DNA of 63,515 bases from the NCBI RefSeq assembly GCF_008974185.1, contig NZ_BKZP01000019.1:1-63515 (forward strand), in the 5' to 3' direction. The DNA is from Weizmannia acidilactici. GTDB lineage: Bacteria > Bacillota > Bacilli > Bacillales > Bacillaceae_C. A program made the translations under genes and the position numbers. The notes under the pieces are model-generated. The model had not been told where the DNA came from. It ran no database searches and saw only the letters and a list, made by a program, of their open reading frames with translations. Positions 27,102 through 35,043 of this stretch are shown here, piece by piece. Within the stretch, counting starts at the first letter, position 1. Each line of letters begins with the position of its first letter.

Positions 27102-28391
27102 TCAAGATTCAGTCGCATATTGGGCATCGCGTTCTCCGCTGATTTCGGCGAGATATGCTTCCCCTTTTGCTTTATCATATTTGCCTTCCCACTTGGACAC
27201 AATAATGGTTGCGAGTGAATTGCCGATGACATTGCAGGCCGTTCTTGCCATATCAAGGATACGGTCGATCCCGGCAATAAAGGCGAGTCCTTCAAGCGGA
27301 ATGCCGACAGAGCCCAATGTTGCCAAAAGGACAACGAACGATACGCCCGGCACGCCGGCGATACCTTTTGATGTCACCATCAGCACCAATACGAGCGAAA
27401 TCTGTGCGCTGATCGATAAATGGATGCCGTACATTTGGGCAATAAACAAGGCGGCAAGCGACTGGTACAGCGTTGAGCCGTCCAGGTTAAACGAATAACC
27501 GGTTGGAATCACGAGCGTCGTAATCGATTTCGGACAGCCGAATTTTTCCATTTTCTGCATCAGTTTCGGCAGCACCGTTTCCGAGCTGGCGGTTGAGTAG
27601 GCCAAAATCAGTTCATCTTTCAATATCTTAAAAATATGGAAAATATTGACGCGAAAGATCCAAGCAATCAAACCAAGGACAACCACAATAAAGAAAATAA
27701 TCGTTCCGTACACGGTTAAAACGAGTTTACTTAACGGGATCAGCGATTTAAGCCCGAATTGTGTCACTGTCACGCCGATCAAGCCGAATACGCCGATCGG
27801 GGCAACTTTCATGACCAAATTCGTGACATAAAACATTGCCTCACTTACGCCCTGGAAAAAGTGGAGCACCGGTTTCCCCTTTTCGCCAATCGCGGCAACC
27901 CCGATCCCGAACACCACGGAAAAGAAGATGATCGGAAGCATATTCCCTTGCGATAATGATTCAAACAAGTTGGTCGGCACAATATTTAAAATCGTATCGA
28001 TAATGCCGTGTTCCGAAGTTTCTTTCGTTGTCTGCACATAACTGTGGATATCCGTTTTTGTCAGCGAGCTCATATCGATTCCTGTGCCCGGATGGACAAT
28101 ATTCGCGGCGAGTAGCCCGACAACGATCGCAATCGTCGTGACAATTTCAAAATAAATCAAGGTTTTAAAGCCGAGCTTTCCGACCTGCTTAATATCCCCG
28201 GCCCCGGCAACGCCGACAATTAAGCTGGAAACGACAATCGGAATGACAATCATTTTAATCAGCCGCAAAAAGATATCCCCGAACGGCTGCAGAATATTCG
28301 AAACGGTATCATTGCCATGGAAAACTCCGCCAATGATAATGCCAAGAATAAGTCCGATAAAAATCTGCCAAGCCAAGCTGATTCTTCTCAT
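27102..28391 (-). CDS. Dicarboxylate/amino acid:cation symporter (GltP/GltT type)
   Basis: DAACS-family transporter, likely for glutamate/aspartate with H+ or Na+. The start at 28391 (MRRISLAWQI) has GGGAGGG upstream and gives 429 residues. Family motifs are present: the serine-rich loop AYSTASSETVLP, the TM7 segment IPTGYSFNLDGSTLYQ and the TM8 motif DRILDMARTACNVIGN. It is monocistronic with a ~500-base leader holding a ydaO-type riboswitch and intrinsic terminator. Expression should therefore fall when c-di-AMP is high. Confidence 0.93.
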   Translation of the reverse strand: MRRISLAWQIFIGLILGIIIGGVFHGNDTVSNILQPFGDIFLRLIKMIVIPIVVSSLIVGVAGAGDIKQVGKLGFKTLIYFEIVTTIAIVVGLLAANIVHPGTGIDMSSLTKTDIHSYVQTTKETSEHGIIDTILNIVPTNLFESLSQGNMLPIIFFSVVFGIGVAAIGEKGKPVLHFFQGVSEAMFYVTNLVMKVAPIGVFGLIGVTVTQFGLKSLIPLSKLVLTVYGTIIFFIVVVLGLIAWIFRVNIFHIFKILKDELILAYSTASSETVLPKLMQKMEKFGCPKSITTLVIPTGYSFNLDGSTLYQSLAALFIAQMYGIHLSISAQISLVLVLMVTSKGIAGVPGVSFVVLLATLGSVGIPLEGLAFIAGIDRILDMARTACNVIGNSLATIIVSKWEGKYDKAKGEAYLAEISGERDAQYATES

Positions 28392-28603
28392 GAAATTCCC
28401 TCCCAGATGTAAAATATTTTTGGCTGTCGATGATCGCAACATCCGCTTTGTGAAAACGCGCTTGCAAATCCGGAGCCGCCCCCGGGGTTCCAGCGCGCCG
28501 GATTCCCTTTAGGGGCTGCAAAATATTGCGGAATCAGCCATTTTTTTAAAGCGGTATGCCAAACCGTACCCCTGTTCCGCGGCCGGCAAACCGGGTTCAT
28601 GGT

Positions 28604-28638
28604 TTAAAAAAAACCACGAAAGAGAGACTCCTTCGCAG
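28604..28638 (-). terminator. Riboswitch expression-platform terminator
   Basis: GCGAAGGAG / CTCTTTCGT stem followed by GG and T8 on the minus strand, downstream of the aptamer and about 210 bases before the symporter start. Confidence 0.82.
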
Positions 28639-28687
28639 CACAAAGCTTAAGAAGACGTGTCCAAAAAACACGTGCAGTTCTCTCCAG

Positions 28688-28815
28688 ACGCTTACGAGGT
28701 TAGCTGACGGATTAGGGAGTAAAGAGTCTCCCCACCTTTCTAAAGAAAGGTTTCACCCCTGGTGCCGAAACACCGAATGGTTCCCCCGCTTACATGAAGC
28801 ATGTAATTGAGCGAT
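28688..28815 (-). ncRNA. Cyclic-di-AMP riboswitch (ydaO/yuaA class)
   Basis: The minus strand shows the ydaO consensus in order. P1 5' strand TCGCT and 3' strand AAGCG; a TTACATG/CATGTAA hairpin; GGGGGAACC; a GGTG..CACC arm; GGGGTGAAACC; an ACCTTTC-type arm; then the hallmark CCCTAATCCGTCAGCTAACC and TCGTAAGCG. These match the known core (GGAACC, GGGGUNAAUC, CCGNCAGCUAAC). In B. subtilis this class is an OFF switch controlling K+ uptake genes. Here it precedes a glutamate-type symporter. Confidence 0.92.
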
Positions 28816-28878
28816 CATATGAAGTTCGAAAAAAGTAATTCCAACCATCCTTCAAATAGTTTTTTAGCGTCCGTGCCT

Positions 28879-28908
28879 ATTATATAATATTTTAATATAA
28901 CTTAGCAA
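28879..28908 (-). promoter_or_regulatory. Promoter of the riboswitch-symporter transcript
   Basis: -35 TTGCTA (28903-28908), 18-base spacer, perfect -10 TATAAT (28879-28884), about 60 bases upstream of the aptamer. Confidence 0.7.
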
Positions 28909-29022
28909 ATATATTTTACTTATAAAAAATTGCATAATTAATAGTAACGGCCCCAACTTCACCCTTTCCATATAATTTGTTAAAATGATAACAAACTTAT
29001 TTTTCATGAAAAGAGGTAGGAC

Positions 29023-29643
29023 ATGGCTACTTTTTATTTTGTGCGCCACGGCCAGACGGAGTGGAATGCTGACAGGAACAGATACTGCGGAAGGAGCGAT
29101 ATCGGGTTGTCAGAATTGGGCATCAGGCAGGCGGAACTGGCGGCCGAAGCTTTAAAGGATGTTCCGTTTGATGCCGCTTATTCATCGACATTAAGCCGCG
29201 CTTATGATACGGCGGAAATTCTGCTCCGGGGGCGGAACCTGCCTATCGGGAAAGACCCGCGTATCGTCGAAACCGACTTCGGTATGTGGGAAGGGGAAAG
29301 ATTGGAAGATTTCTCCGTCAAGTTCCCGGACAATTGGGAGGCATGGCTCCGCGACCCGGGTACAACGAAGGCGGGCTATACAGGAGAGAATGCAGTCCAA
29401 GTCTATACCCGCTTCCGTGAATGTGTCGATGAATTGGCACAGAAGCATCCGGATGGGACAATCCTTGTGGTTGCCCACAGCATGGCCGTCCGTTTTTTTG
29501 TTGCAGGAACCTTGCAGGTGCCTTTTAAAAATTATCGCATGATCCCGCAGGACAATACCGGCATTACGATTTATAAACAAACCCCGGAAGATTCCCGCTT
29601 CCTGGCGATTAATATCAACACGCATTTATATTCTATAAAATGA
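29023..29643 (+). CDS. Histidine phosphatase family protein (GpmB/PhoE-like)
   Basis: Phosphoglycerate-mutase-fold phosphatase of 206 residues. The phosphohistidine motif is FVRHGQTEWN, followed by SSTLSRAYDTAEILL; the acid/base Glu is in ETDFGMWEG; the second catalytic His is in VVAHSMAVR. The ATG has AGAGGTAGG upstream. Such enzymes are broad phosphatases more often than true mutases. Single gene with its own terminator. Confidence 0.9.
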   Translation: MATFYFVRHGQTEWNADRNRYCGRSDIGLSELGIRQAELAAEALKDVPFDAAYSSTLSRAYDTAEILLRGRNLPIGKDPRIVETDFGMWEGERLEDFSVKFPDNWEAWLRDPGTTKAGYTGENAVQVYTRFRECVDELAQKHPDGTILVVAHSMAVRFFVAGTLQVPFKNYRMIPQDNTGITIYKQTPEDSRFLAININTHLYSIK

Positions 29644-29691
29644 ATCTATTTAAATTTCATACTATTTTTTGAATATAATAATAGAAGCTGT

Positions 29692-29742
29692 TCGTATTCA
29701 AAAAAGCGGTGGATTCTGGTCAACCCGCCGCTTTTTGAATAC
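29692..29742. terminator. Terminator after the histidine phosphatase
   Basis: Long hairpin GTATTCAAAAAAGCGG / CCGCTTTTTGAATAC. It separates the phosphatase gene from the convergent small RNA. Confidence 0.88.
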
Positions 29743-29752
29743 ATTTTCATAA

Positions 29753-29766
29753 CGAAAACGATTACA
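29753..29766 (+). promoter_or_regulatory. Isolated cre-like sequence
   Basis: CGAAAACGATTACA fits the CcpA consensus except for the first base. It lies between a terminator and the sRNA 3' end, so there is no obvious promoter to control; it may be fortuitous. Confidence 0.35.
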
Positions 29767-29821
29767 TATAGAAAAAAGTTTAAATCAATCTTCTTTTCAT
29801 GCTAAACTGTAGATGGACTAT

Positions 29822-30002
29822 AAAAAAAAGAGCCGGGAACGCAAAATCTTTCATCACTATTGGGGAACTGAAAGAGATTTTATCAGATTTCATTAGAAAA
29901 TAGGGGGTATCTTTGTCTACACGTCTATTTTCATGCTGTCCCCGGCCCTTTATCACGATATCCGTAAAAAGGGATACTTGTCCTTCGACAAATAATTTCT
30001 AT
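29822..30002 (-). ncRNA. Candidate small regulatory RNA (~180 nt)
   Basis: Read on the minus strand, a good promoter is followed by two small hairpins (TTGTC/GACAA and TATCC/GGATA). A three-way junction comes next. Its closing stem AAAGGGCCGGGGAC pairs with GTTCCCGGCTCTTT, with G-U pairs on this strand only. It encloses a GAAAATAG/CTATTTTC hairpin and a TAAAATCTCTTTCA/TGAAAGATTTTG hairpin. T8 follows directly, so the closing stem is also the terminator. The two loops carry CCCCC and TTCCCC, able to pair with Shine-Dalgarno sequences. No protein is encoded. Confidence 0.65.
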
Positions 30003-30008
30003 ACATTT

Positions 30009-30037
30009 ATATTATACACAATTATTTTGGATGTCAA
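30009..30037 (-). promoter_or_regulatory. Promoter of the candidate small RNA
   Basis: Perfect -35 TTGACA (30032-30037) with -10 TAATAT (30009-30014, 17-base spacer) or TATAAT (30011-30016, 15-base spacer). It overlaps the leader of the divergent XRE regulator. Confidence 0.7.
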
Positions 30038-30071
30038 CCACCATTTTTGATTTTTTTAAGGAGAAATGGCT

Positions 30072-30497
30072 ATGGCCAATCATGGGAAAGAAAACATGAA
30101 AGACGTAAAAGAAATATTTGCAGCGCGCTTGAAGAAAATGCGGACGGAGCGGGGTTACAGTCAGCCCGGGCTTGCAAAACGCATCGGCGTGAGCGACCGC
30201 AATATTTCCAACTATGAAACCGGGTATAGTTTTCCTTCTATTAAAGTGCTGTACCGCATCTCACAAGTGTTAAAAGTTTCAATCGATTATCTGCTGGGGC
30301 TGACCAACCATCCGGAACTTGATGAAACAAATGATGCTGTCAGCAACCCGGAAAAGAAGCTGCTGGAAACGTTAAGCAATGAACCGGATTTGTATCAATT
30401 GATGCTGAAAGATCCCGAGAAAATGGCAAACCGCATTTACCGGACGTGGAATTTGATTAGAGAACTGAATGACCATGGCGATGGCGAAAATACATAA
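30072..30497 (+). CDS. XRE-family transcriptional regulator (141 aa)
   Basis: Start ATG at 30072, 8 bases after AAGGAG; an earlier ATG at 30066 is too close to it. The Cro/C1 HTH spans residues ~10-72 (LKKMRTERGYSQPGLAKRIG, then SDRNISNYETG). The C-terminal ~65 residues are acidic and helical. It is divergent from the small RNA, with the two promoters interleaved, so it may control that RNA. A Met/Gly/Ser-rich membrane protein follows at 30589. Confidence 0.9.
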   Translation: MANHGKENMKDVKEIFAARLKKMRTERGYSQPGLAKRIGVSDRNISNYETGYSFPSIKVLYRISQVLKVSIDYLLGLTNHPELDETNDAVSNPEKKLLETLSNEPDLYQLMLKDPEKMANRIYRTWNLIRELNDHGDGENT

Positions 30498-30588
30498 ACC
30501 ATTTTAAGCAAAAATTAAATGATCTCCTTCATAATGGACAACGTGGGAATCACCCACGAAAGAATGACATTGTAAAGGAGATATGGTT

Positions 30589-30987
30589 ATGGCAAAAACA
30601 ACAAAAGCCCATTTTTTTGTTAGCCTCATTACATCAATCTTACTCTTCCTGCAGGCAGGATTAGGACTTTATACTTATTTCACCAGCCCGAAGCAAAACG
30701 GGCAAGCAGCAGCCATGCATGGCGGTATGGGGCAGGCAACGTTTGGAGGTTCTTCAAGCAGCAGTTCCAGCAGCTCATCCGGCAGCAGTTATTCAAGCAG
30801 CACAAACAGTATGCCATCCGGAATGCCAAGCGGTATGAAGCAGACAAGCAACAGTTCATTCTCGCTCATGCGCATGGAAACCGGCACAGCCGGCTTAGTG
30901 ATCAATCTCGTCTTTCTGCTCGTTTCCTTGTTCGGTTTCCTCTTAGCATGGAAGGTGCGGAGCGGAAACAAAGTGGAAATTGAATAA
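30589..30987 (+). CDS. Two-TM protein with Met/Gly/Ser-rich extracytoplasmic loop
   Basis: Start ATG at 30589, 8 bases after AAAGGAG; 132 residues. TM1 spans ~10-30 and TM2 ~100-122. The loop between them holds MHGGMGQ, a polySer stretch and MPSGMPSGM. I do not recognise the family. A hairpin CGTGGG/CCCACG sits between it and the XRE gene. The Met/Gly-rich loop resembles the C-tail of the efflux adaptor at 35043-35987 (GGGMPGG, GMHGG). A link to that pump or to metal handling is speculative. Confidence 0.8.
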   Translation: MAKTTKAHFFVSLITSILLFLQAGLGLYTYFTSPKQNGQAAAMHGGMGQATFGGSSSSSSSSSSGSSYSSSTNSMPSGMPSGMKQTSNSSFSLMRMETGTAGLVINLVFLLVSLFGFLLAWKVRSGNKVEIE

Positions 30988-30992
30988 ATCGC

Positions 30993-31017
30993 TCCCCCTT
31001 TTTCGAAGGGGGTTTTT
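30993..31017 (+). terminator. Terminator
   Basis: CCCCCTTTTTCGAAGGGGG hairpin followed by T5, directly after the two-TM protein gene. Confidence 0.88.
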
Positions 31018-31032
31018 CATGCCTTCATATTG

Positions 31033-31069
31033 CCAAAAAAAGAGCGGCCCTTATTTGCCGCTCTTTTTT
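31033..31069. terminator. Terminator of the two-component operon
   Basis: AAAAAGAGCGGC / GCCGCTCTTTTTTT hairpin. It overlaps the end of the kinase gene and works on both strands. Confidence 0.82.
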
Positions 31070-32310
31070 TCCTGCAACTCTTTACGCCTTTTTTTTGGAA
31101 AAGTAATCGTAAACTTTGTGCCTTCGCCGAGTTTGCTGTCCACTTTGATTTTCCCGTTATGCTTTTCGACAATCCACTTTGCAATGGAAAGGCCGAGGCC
31201 GAGGCTGTCGGTTTTGGTGCGCGATTTGCTGACCTGGTAAAAACGGTCAAAGATTTTTTCACGGTCTTCTTCTTTCAGGCCGATTCCGTTATCTTCCACA
31301 GTTATCCCGACTTGGTTTTTGCTTTCAAAGCAGGCAAGCTGGATTTTTCCATCATCCCCGGTATATTTCATCGCATTATCCAACAAAATGACAATCAGCT
31401 GATGGATCCGGTCCTGGTCACCCGAAAAAGTAATCGGCGGCGCGGATTTTAAAATGATTTCTTTCCCCTGTATTGATGCCAATTCCGAAAAATGGTCCAC
31501 GATTTCTTTCATGAGTTCATCCAAATAAAAATCCTTTATTTCAATTTCAATTTCATTTGAATCGGAACGCGCCAACGTCAGCAGGCTGGAAACAAGTTTT
31601 GTCAGGCGCCTGCATTCTTTTAATATCGTAGAAATGTCCGGGAGAATATCCTGGACGGTTTCATTCGGCTTCCGCAACAAAAGCTCAACCCGCGACTGGA
31701 TAACCGCGAGCGGGGTGCGGATTTCATGGGAAGCATCGGAAACAAATTGCGTCTGCTTTTCCCAAGAAGCTTTGATCGGCTTTAATGCCCTTTCCGCTAA
31801 AATCAGTCCGGCAATCACGGCAAGGAGGCTTGCCAGCGCGCAGCCGGCAATGGTAATGATCAGCAGTTTGTGAAGCATAATGACTTCCCCGTCTATCTGC
31901 TCCACGAATTGGATTTTGACATTTTCCCCCTGCATGACGCCTCTTACCGTATACGTACGGAAATAATGTCCTTCCACCTCAATCGTATCCATAATGTCAT
32001 AATGTTTCGGCGCAAATTTCTCCTCGTTATCTTCGTAAATATATGCATCCGGCCCATTATCGGCATGCGTCAGCAATTCATTGTCCCGGCTCCAGATCAA
32101 TACGCGCAGGCGGATATCACCGTGAATATCGCCGTCCCTGCCAACGCCGGTTTTTTCGATCCGGTTCAATGCGGAATAAATACTCCGGTCGGCTTCACTG
32201 TACATATGTGTGCGCACATACAAATAAATGACCGAACCTAGCACCGCAATCAGTAAAATGAACACGCATGAATTTAAGACTGTCAGCTTGATTCTTGTTT
32301 TCCGGAACAT
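31051..32310 (-). CDS. Membrane sensor histidine kinase
   Basis: 419 residues. Two membrane segments (~10-30 and ~150-172) flank an extracytoplasmic domain of about 120 residues. The dimerisation box FVSDASHEIRTPLAVIQSR holds the phosphorylated His. ATPase boxes follow: N (LLDNAMKYTG), G1 (VEDNGIGLKEEDREKIFDRF) and G2 (LGLGLSIAKWIVEKHNG). It begins 3 bases after the response regulator stop. The pump operon lies upstream in the same direction, which suggests the pair senses its substrate or envelope stress. Confidence 0.94.
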   Translation of the reverse strand: MFRKTRIKLTVLNSCVFILLIAVLGSVIYLYVRTHMYSEADRSIYSALNRIEKTGVGRDGDIHGDIRLRVLIWSRDNELLTHADNGPDAYIYEDNEEKFAPKHYDIMDTIEVEGHYFRTYTVRGVMQGENVKIQFVEQIDGEVIMLHKLLIITIAGCALASLLAVIAGLILAERALKPIKASWEKQTQFVSDASHEIRTPLAVIQSRVELLLRKPNETVQDILPDISTILKECRRLTKLVSSLLTLARSDSNEIEIEIKDFYLDELMKEIVDHFSELASIQGKEIILKSAPPITFSGDQDRIHQLIVILLDNAMKYTGDDGKIQLACFESKNQVGITVEDNGIGLKEEDREKIFDRFYQVSKSRTKTDSLGLGLSIAKWIVEKHNGKIKVDSKLGEGTKFTITFPKKRRKELQEKKSGK

Positions 32311-32313
32311 CGA

Positions 32314-32991
32314 TTATTCTTTGGGCTCCTTTAAAATGTAACCGATCCCGCGCACATTTTGGATGTCTTTATGGTATCCATATGGTTCCAGTTTTTTTCT
32401 TAAATGGTGGATGTACACTTCGACAATTGCAACGGTCGTGTCACTATCAAATCCCCAGACCCTGTCAAAAATCTGTTCCCTTGTTAAGATATTGCCGCTG
32501 TTTTGGATCAGGTATTCGAGCAGTTCATACTGGGTAATCGTCAGCTTGACCGGATGGCCGTCCACTTTGATTTCTTTGTCCTTCCCGAATAATTCGATCC
32601 CGCGGTAACGCAATGTATGTTCAATTGTCATATTGCTTGTCCTTCGCAACGAAGCGCGGATCCTTGCTTTCAGTTCGGCCGTCTGGAACGGTTTGACGAT
32701 ATAATCATCGCCGCCGATCTCAAGCCCTTTGACCCGGTCTTCCAATGAATCTTTGGCGGTGACAAACAATACAGGCGTCATAATTTGGTCTTTCCGCAAT
32801 TCTTTTAATATCGTAAAGCCGTCCATTTCGGGCAGCATAACATCGAGCAAAATTATGTCGTAAATATTTTGCTGTGCCAAAAAGAGCGCTTCTTCCCCGT
32901 CTGTCGCGGTTTCCACTTCAAACTCATCTTCGAGCATCCGTTTCATGGATTCCAACAATGATACATTGTCTTCTACGATTAAAAGTTTCAT
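32314..32991 (-). CDS. OmpR-family response regulator
   Basis: 225 residues. The receiver domain (1-115) has the phosphoacceptor Asp in IILLDVMLPEMDG, Thr and Lys in LFVTAKDSLEDR, and KPFQTAELKARI. The C-terminal winged helix (~130-222) includes LTITQYELLEYLIQN and VEVYIHHLRKKLEPYG. First gene of the RR-HK operon. The promoter region carries an 18-bp perfect palindrome that may be its own operator. Confidence 0.95.
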   Translation of the reverse strand: MKLLIVEDNVSLLESMKRMLEDEFEVETATDGEEALFLAQQNIYDIILLDVMLPEMDGFTILKELRKDQIMTPVLFVTAKDSLEDRVKGLEIGGDDYIVKPFQTAELKARIRASLRRTSNMTIEHTLRYRGIELFGKDKEIKVDGHPVKLTITQYELLEYLIQNSGNILTREQIFDRVWGFDSDTTVAIVEVYIHHLRKKLEPYGYHKDIQNVRGIGYILKEPKE

Positions 32992-33014
32992 GCAGCAATA
33001 CCTCCATTTTCCCC

Positions 33015-33045
33015 ATTATATCAAAAACATTTTGTGCACAAAATG
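33015..33045 (-). promoter_or_regulatory. Two-component promoter with an 18-bp perfect palindrome
   Basis: -10 TATAAT (33015-33020) with a weak -35 TTTTGT (33038-33043). The palindrome CATTTTGTGCACAAAATG at 33028-33045 covers the -35 and part of the spacer. Confidence 0.6.
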
Positions 33046-33146
33046 GCCATTCTCTTTCCTTTTTTGTGACAAGTTTCGCGAAATCCGCTTCCCGCCCGGC
33101 ACGCTTTTCCATCAGGGGTATTGCGGATTTCATGCTTGCAATCTAT

Positions 33147-33187
33147 TGAAAAAACACTTGGATCATTATCATCCAAGTGTTTTTCAT
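33147..33187 (-). terminator. Terminator of the efflux pump operon
   Basis: AAAAACACTTGGAT / ATCCAAGTGTTTTT hairpin with a T run, just past the permease stop. Confidence 0.9.
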
Positions 33188-33188
33188 G

Positions 33189-34355
33189 TTATTCATATCG
33201 TAAAGCCTGGATCGGATTCAATTTTGAAGCTTTGTTTGCCGGGAAGACGCCGAACACGACACCGACGATTAATGAAAATCCGAAGGCGAGTGCAGTTACC
33301 GGCAGCGACAGCGACACGGATGCACTGGCAAACAGCCCGTAAATTTTGATGGCGGCGAATCCGACGCCGACGCCGAGCAGTCCGCCAAGCGCGCTCAATA
33401 CAATCGCTTCAATCAGGAACTGTACGAGAATATCTTTCCGTTTCGCCCCGATCGCTTTCCGGATCCCGATTTCTTTCGTCCGCTCCGATACCGAGACGAA
33501 CATAATATTCATGATCCCGATCCCGCCGACAAGAAGCGAGATGCTGGCAATGCTGCCGAGAAGCAGTGACATCGTATTTTGCACTTCGCTCATCGTATTC
33601 ATGATATCCTGCGAATTGGAAACACTGTAGTAATCACTGTCATGGAAAACGGATAGAAGCGAATATTTAACTTCTCTTTCCACAAACGAAACTTGATCGG
33701 CGCTTGCCGCCTGTACGTAGACGGAACTAATATTGGTCGAACCAACCAATCTTTCCGCGGTGCTGAACGGCACAAAGATGGTATAATCGCCGCTCGTTCC
33801 CATTGAGCTGCCTGAAGATTGCAGTACGCCGACAATTTTATAAGAAGTCCCGTTTAATTGGATGGTCCGGCCGACCGGATTCTCCGCCCCAAACAGATCG
33901 GTCGCTGTTTCCGATCCTATCACGCATGTTTTTAAACGCAACTCATTATCGATATCAGCCAGGAAACGGCCGCTTGACAGTTTTGTATTTTTAATTTTTT
34001 GATAGGATGCAGTCGTACCGATTACGTTAATCGTTGAGGACGTTGTGCCGTATTTGGCGGTTACCCGGCCAGAAATCACCGGTGCCACCCGCTTTACGCC
34101 GCTTAGTTTTTTCAAATGATTCACATCATCAATCGTGAAATCGCTGCTGTCCGAATCGAGGACACTGACCGTTAACACGTTTGTCCCGAGGCTGTTAATC
34201 GAGGAGCTAACCGATTGGGAACTGGACTGCCCGATGGAAACGAGTGCAATGACGGAAGCAACCCCGATGATAATCCCGAGCATCGTCAGGATTGACCGCA
34301 ATTTGCTTGTTTGGATGTTTCTTAATGCCAGTTTAAAAGAAGGCAGAAGTTTCAA
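33189..34355 (-). CDS. yknZ: MacB-type ABC transporter permease (YknZ-like)
   Basis: Permease of 388 residues. A TTG at 34355 is the best start because GGAGGGG lies 6 bases upstream; it lies 23 bases inside the ATPase gene. TM1 (~20-45, SILTMLGIIIGVASVIALVS) is followed by a MacB-type periplasmic domain (~50-260) and three C-terminal TMs including the VGGIGIMNIMFVSVSERTKE signature. With YknX- and YknY-like partners it forms a MacAB-type pump. In B. subtilis YknWXYZ protects against SdpC toxin. No yknW is seen here. Confidence 0.88.
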   Translation of the reverse strand: MKLLPSFKLALRNIQTSKLRSILTMLGIIIGVASVIALVSIGQSSSQSVSSSINSLGTNVLTVSVLDSDSSDFTIDDVNHLKKLSGVKRVAPVISGRVTAKYGTTSSTINVIGTTASYQKIKNTKLSSGRFLADIDNELRLKTCVIGSETATDLFGAENPVGRTIQLNGTSYKIVGVLQSSGSSMGTSGDYTIFVPFSTAERLVGSTNISSVYVQAASADQVSFVEREVKYSLLSVFHDSDYYSVSNSQDIMNTMSEVQNTMSLLLGSIASISLLVGGIGIMNIMFVSVSERTKEIGIRKAIGAKRKDILVQFLIEAIVLSALGGLLGVGVGFAAIKIYGLFASASVSLSLPVTALAFGFSLIVGVVFGVFPANKASKLNPIQALRYE

Positions 34356-35043
34356 CCAGATCCCCTCCATTCTCATAGAGACGGCCATCTTTAATTTGCA
34401 CAATCCGCTTTGCCTGCCTTGCCACACCGAGATCATGGGTAATCAAAATAATCGTATGACCTTCTTCATTTAATTTTTTCATAACTTCCATGATTTCCCG
34501 GCTTGTTTTACTGTCGAGCGCACCCGTCGGTTCATCAGCGAGTAAAATCGGCGGATTGCAGACCAATGAACGTGCGATCGCAACACGCTGCTGCTGGCCG
34601 CCCGATAACTGGGCCGGGAGATGCTGTGCCCGGTTCCCCAAACCGACTTTATCAAGGCACTCCCGGGCAATCTTCCTGCGTTCATGCGGGCCCATCCCCT
34701 GGTATAACAGCGGCAGCTCGACGTTTTCAATGGCCGTAAGCTTGGACAGCAGGTTAAAATTTTGGAAAATAAACCCGATTTTTTGATTGCGGATCGCCGC
34801 CAGCTGGTTGTCATTTAATTTCCCAACGTTATGCCCTTCAAGGATATATTCACCCGATTCCGGCTTATCGAGGCAGCCGATCATGTTCATCAATGTCGAT
34901 TTGCCGGAACCGGACGGGCCGATGATGGCGATAAACTCGCCATCTTCGACATGAAGGGAAACCCGATGCAGTGCCGTCACCGTTTCCCCTCCGACTTTAT
35001 ACGTTTTGACCATATCTTTTATTTCAATCAGTGTCTTCCCCAT
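34333..35043 (-). CDS. yknY: ABC transporter ATPase (YknY-like)
   Basis: 236 residues with all nucleotide-binding motifs: Walker A GPSGSGKST, Q-loop FIFQNFNLL, signature LSGGQQQRVAIARSL, Walker B ILLADEPTGALD and the switch His in LITHDLG. It overlaps the adaptor stop by 1 base and the permease start by 23, so the three are tightly coupled. Closest to MacB/LolD-type ATPases that power mechanotransmission pumps. Confidence 0.93.
   Translation of the reverse strand: MGKTLIEIKDMVKTYKVGGETVTALHRVSLHVEDGEFIAIIGPSGSGKSTLMNMIGCLDKPESGEYILEGHNVGKLNDNQLAAIRNQKIGFIFQNFNLLSKLTAIENVELPLLYQGMGPHERRKIARECLDKVGLGNRAQHLPAQLSGGQQQRVAIARSLVCNPPILLADEPTGALDSKTSREIMEVMKKLNEEGHTIILITHDLGVARQAKRIVQIKDGRLYENGGDLVETSAFF

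Noticed and set aside
28388..28600. 70-codon minus-strand frame in the symporter leader, ending in an ATGA overlap with the symporter start
   Set aside because: Its ATG lies in the terminator's T run without a ribosome site, and the symporter has its own strong site. The overlap is probably chance, though a leader peptide cannot be fully excluded.
29822..30002. Interpretation of the structured RNA as 6S, tmRNA, SRP RNA or RoxS
   Set aside because: It has a three-way junction rather than the 6S rod, is too short for tmRNA or SRP RNA, and lacks the RoxS sequence pattern.
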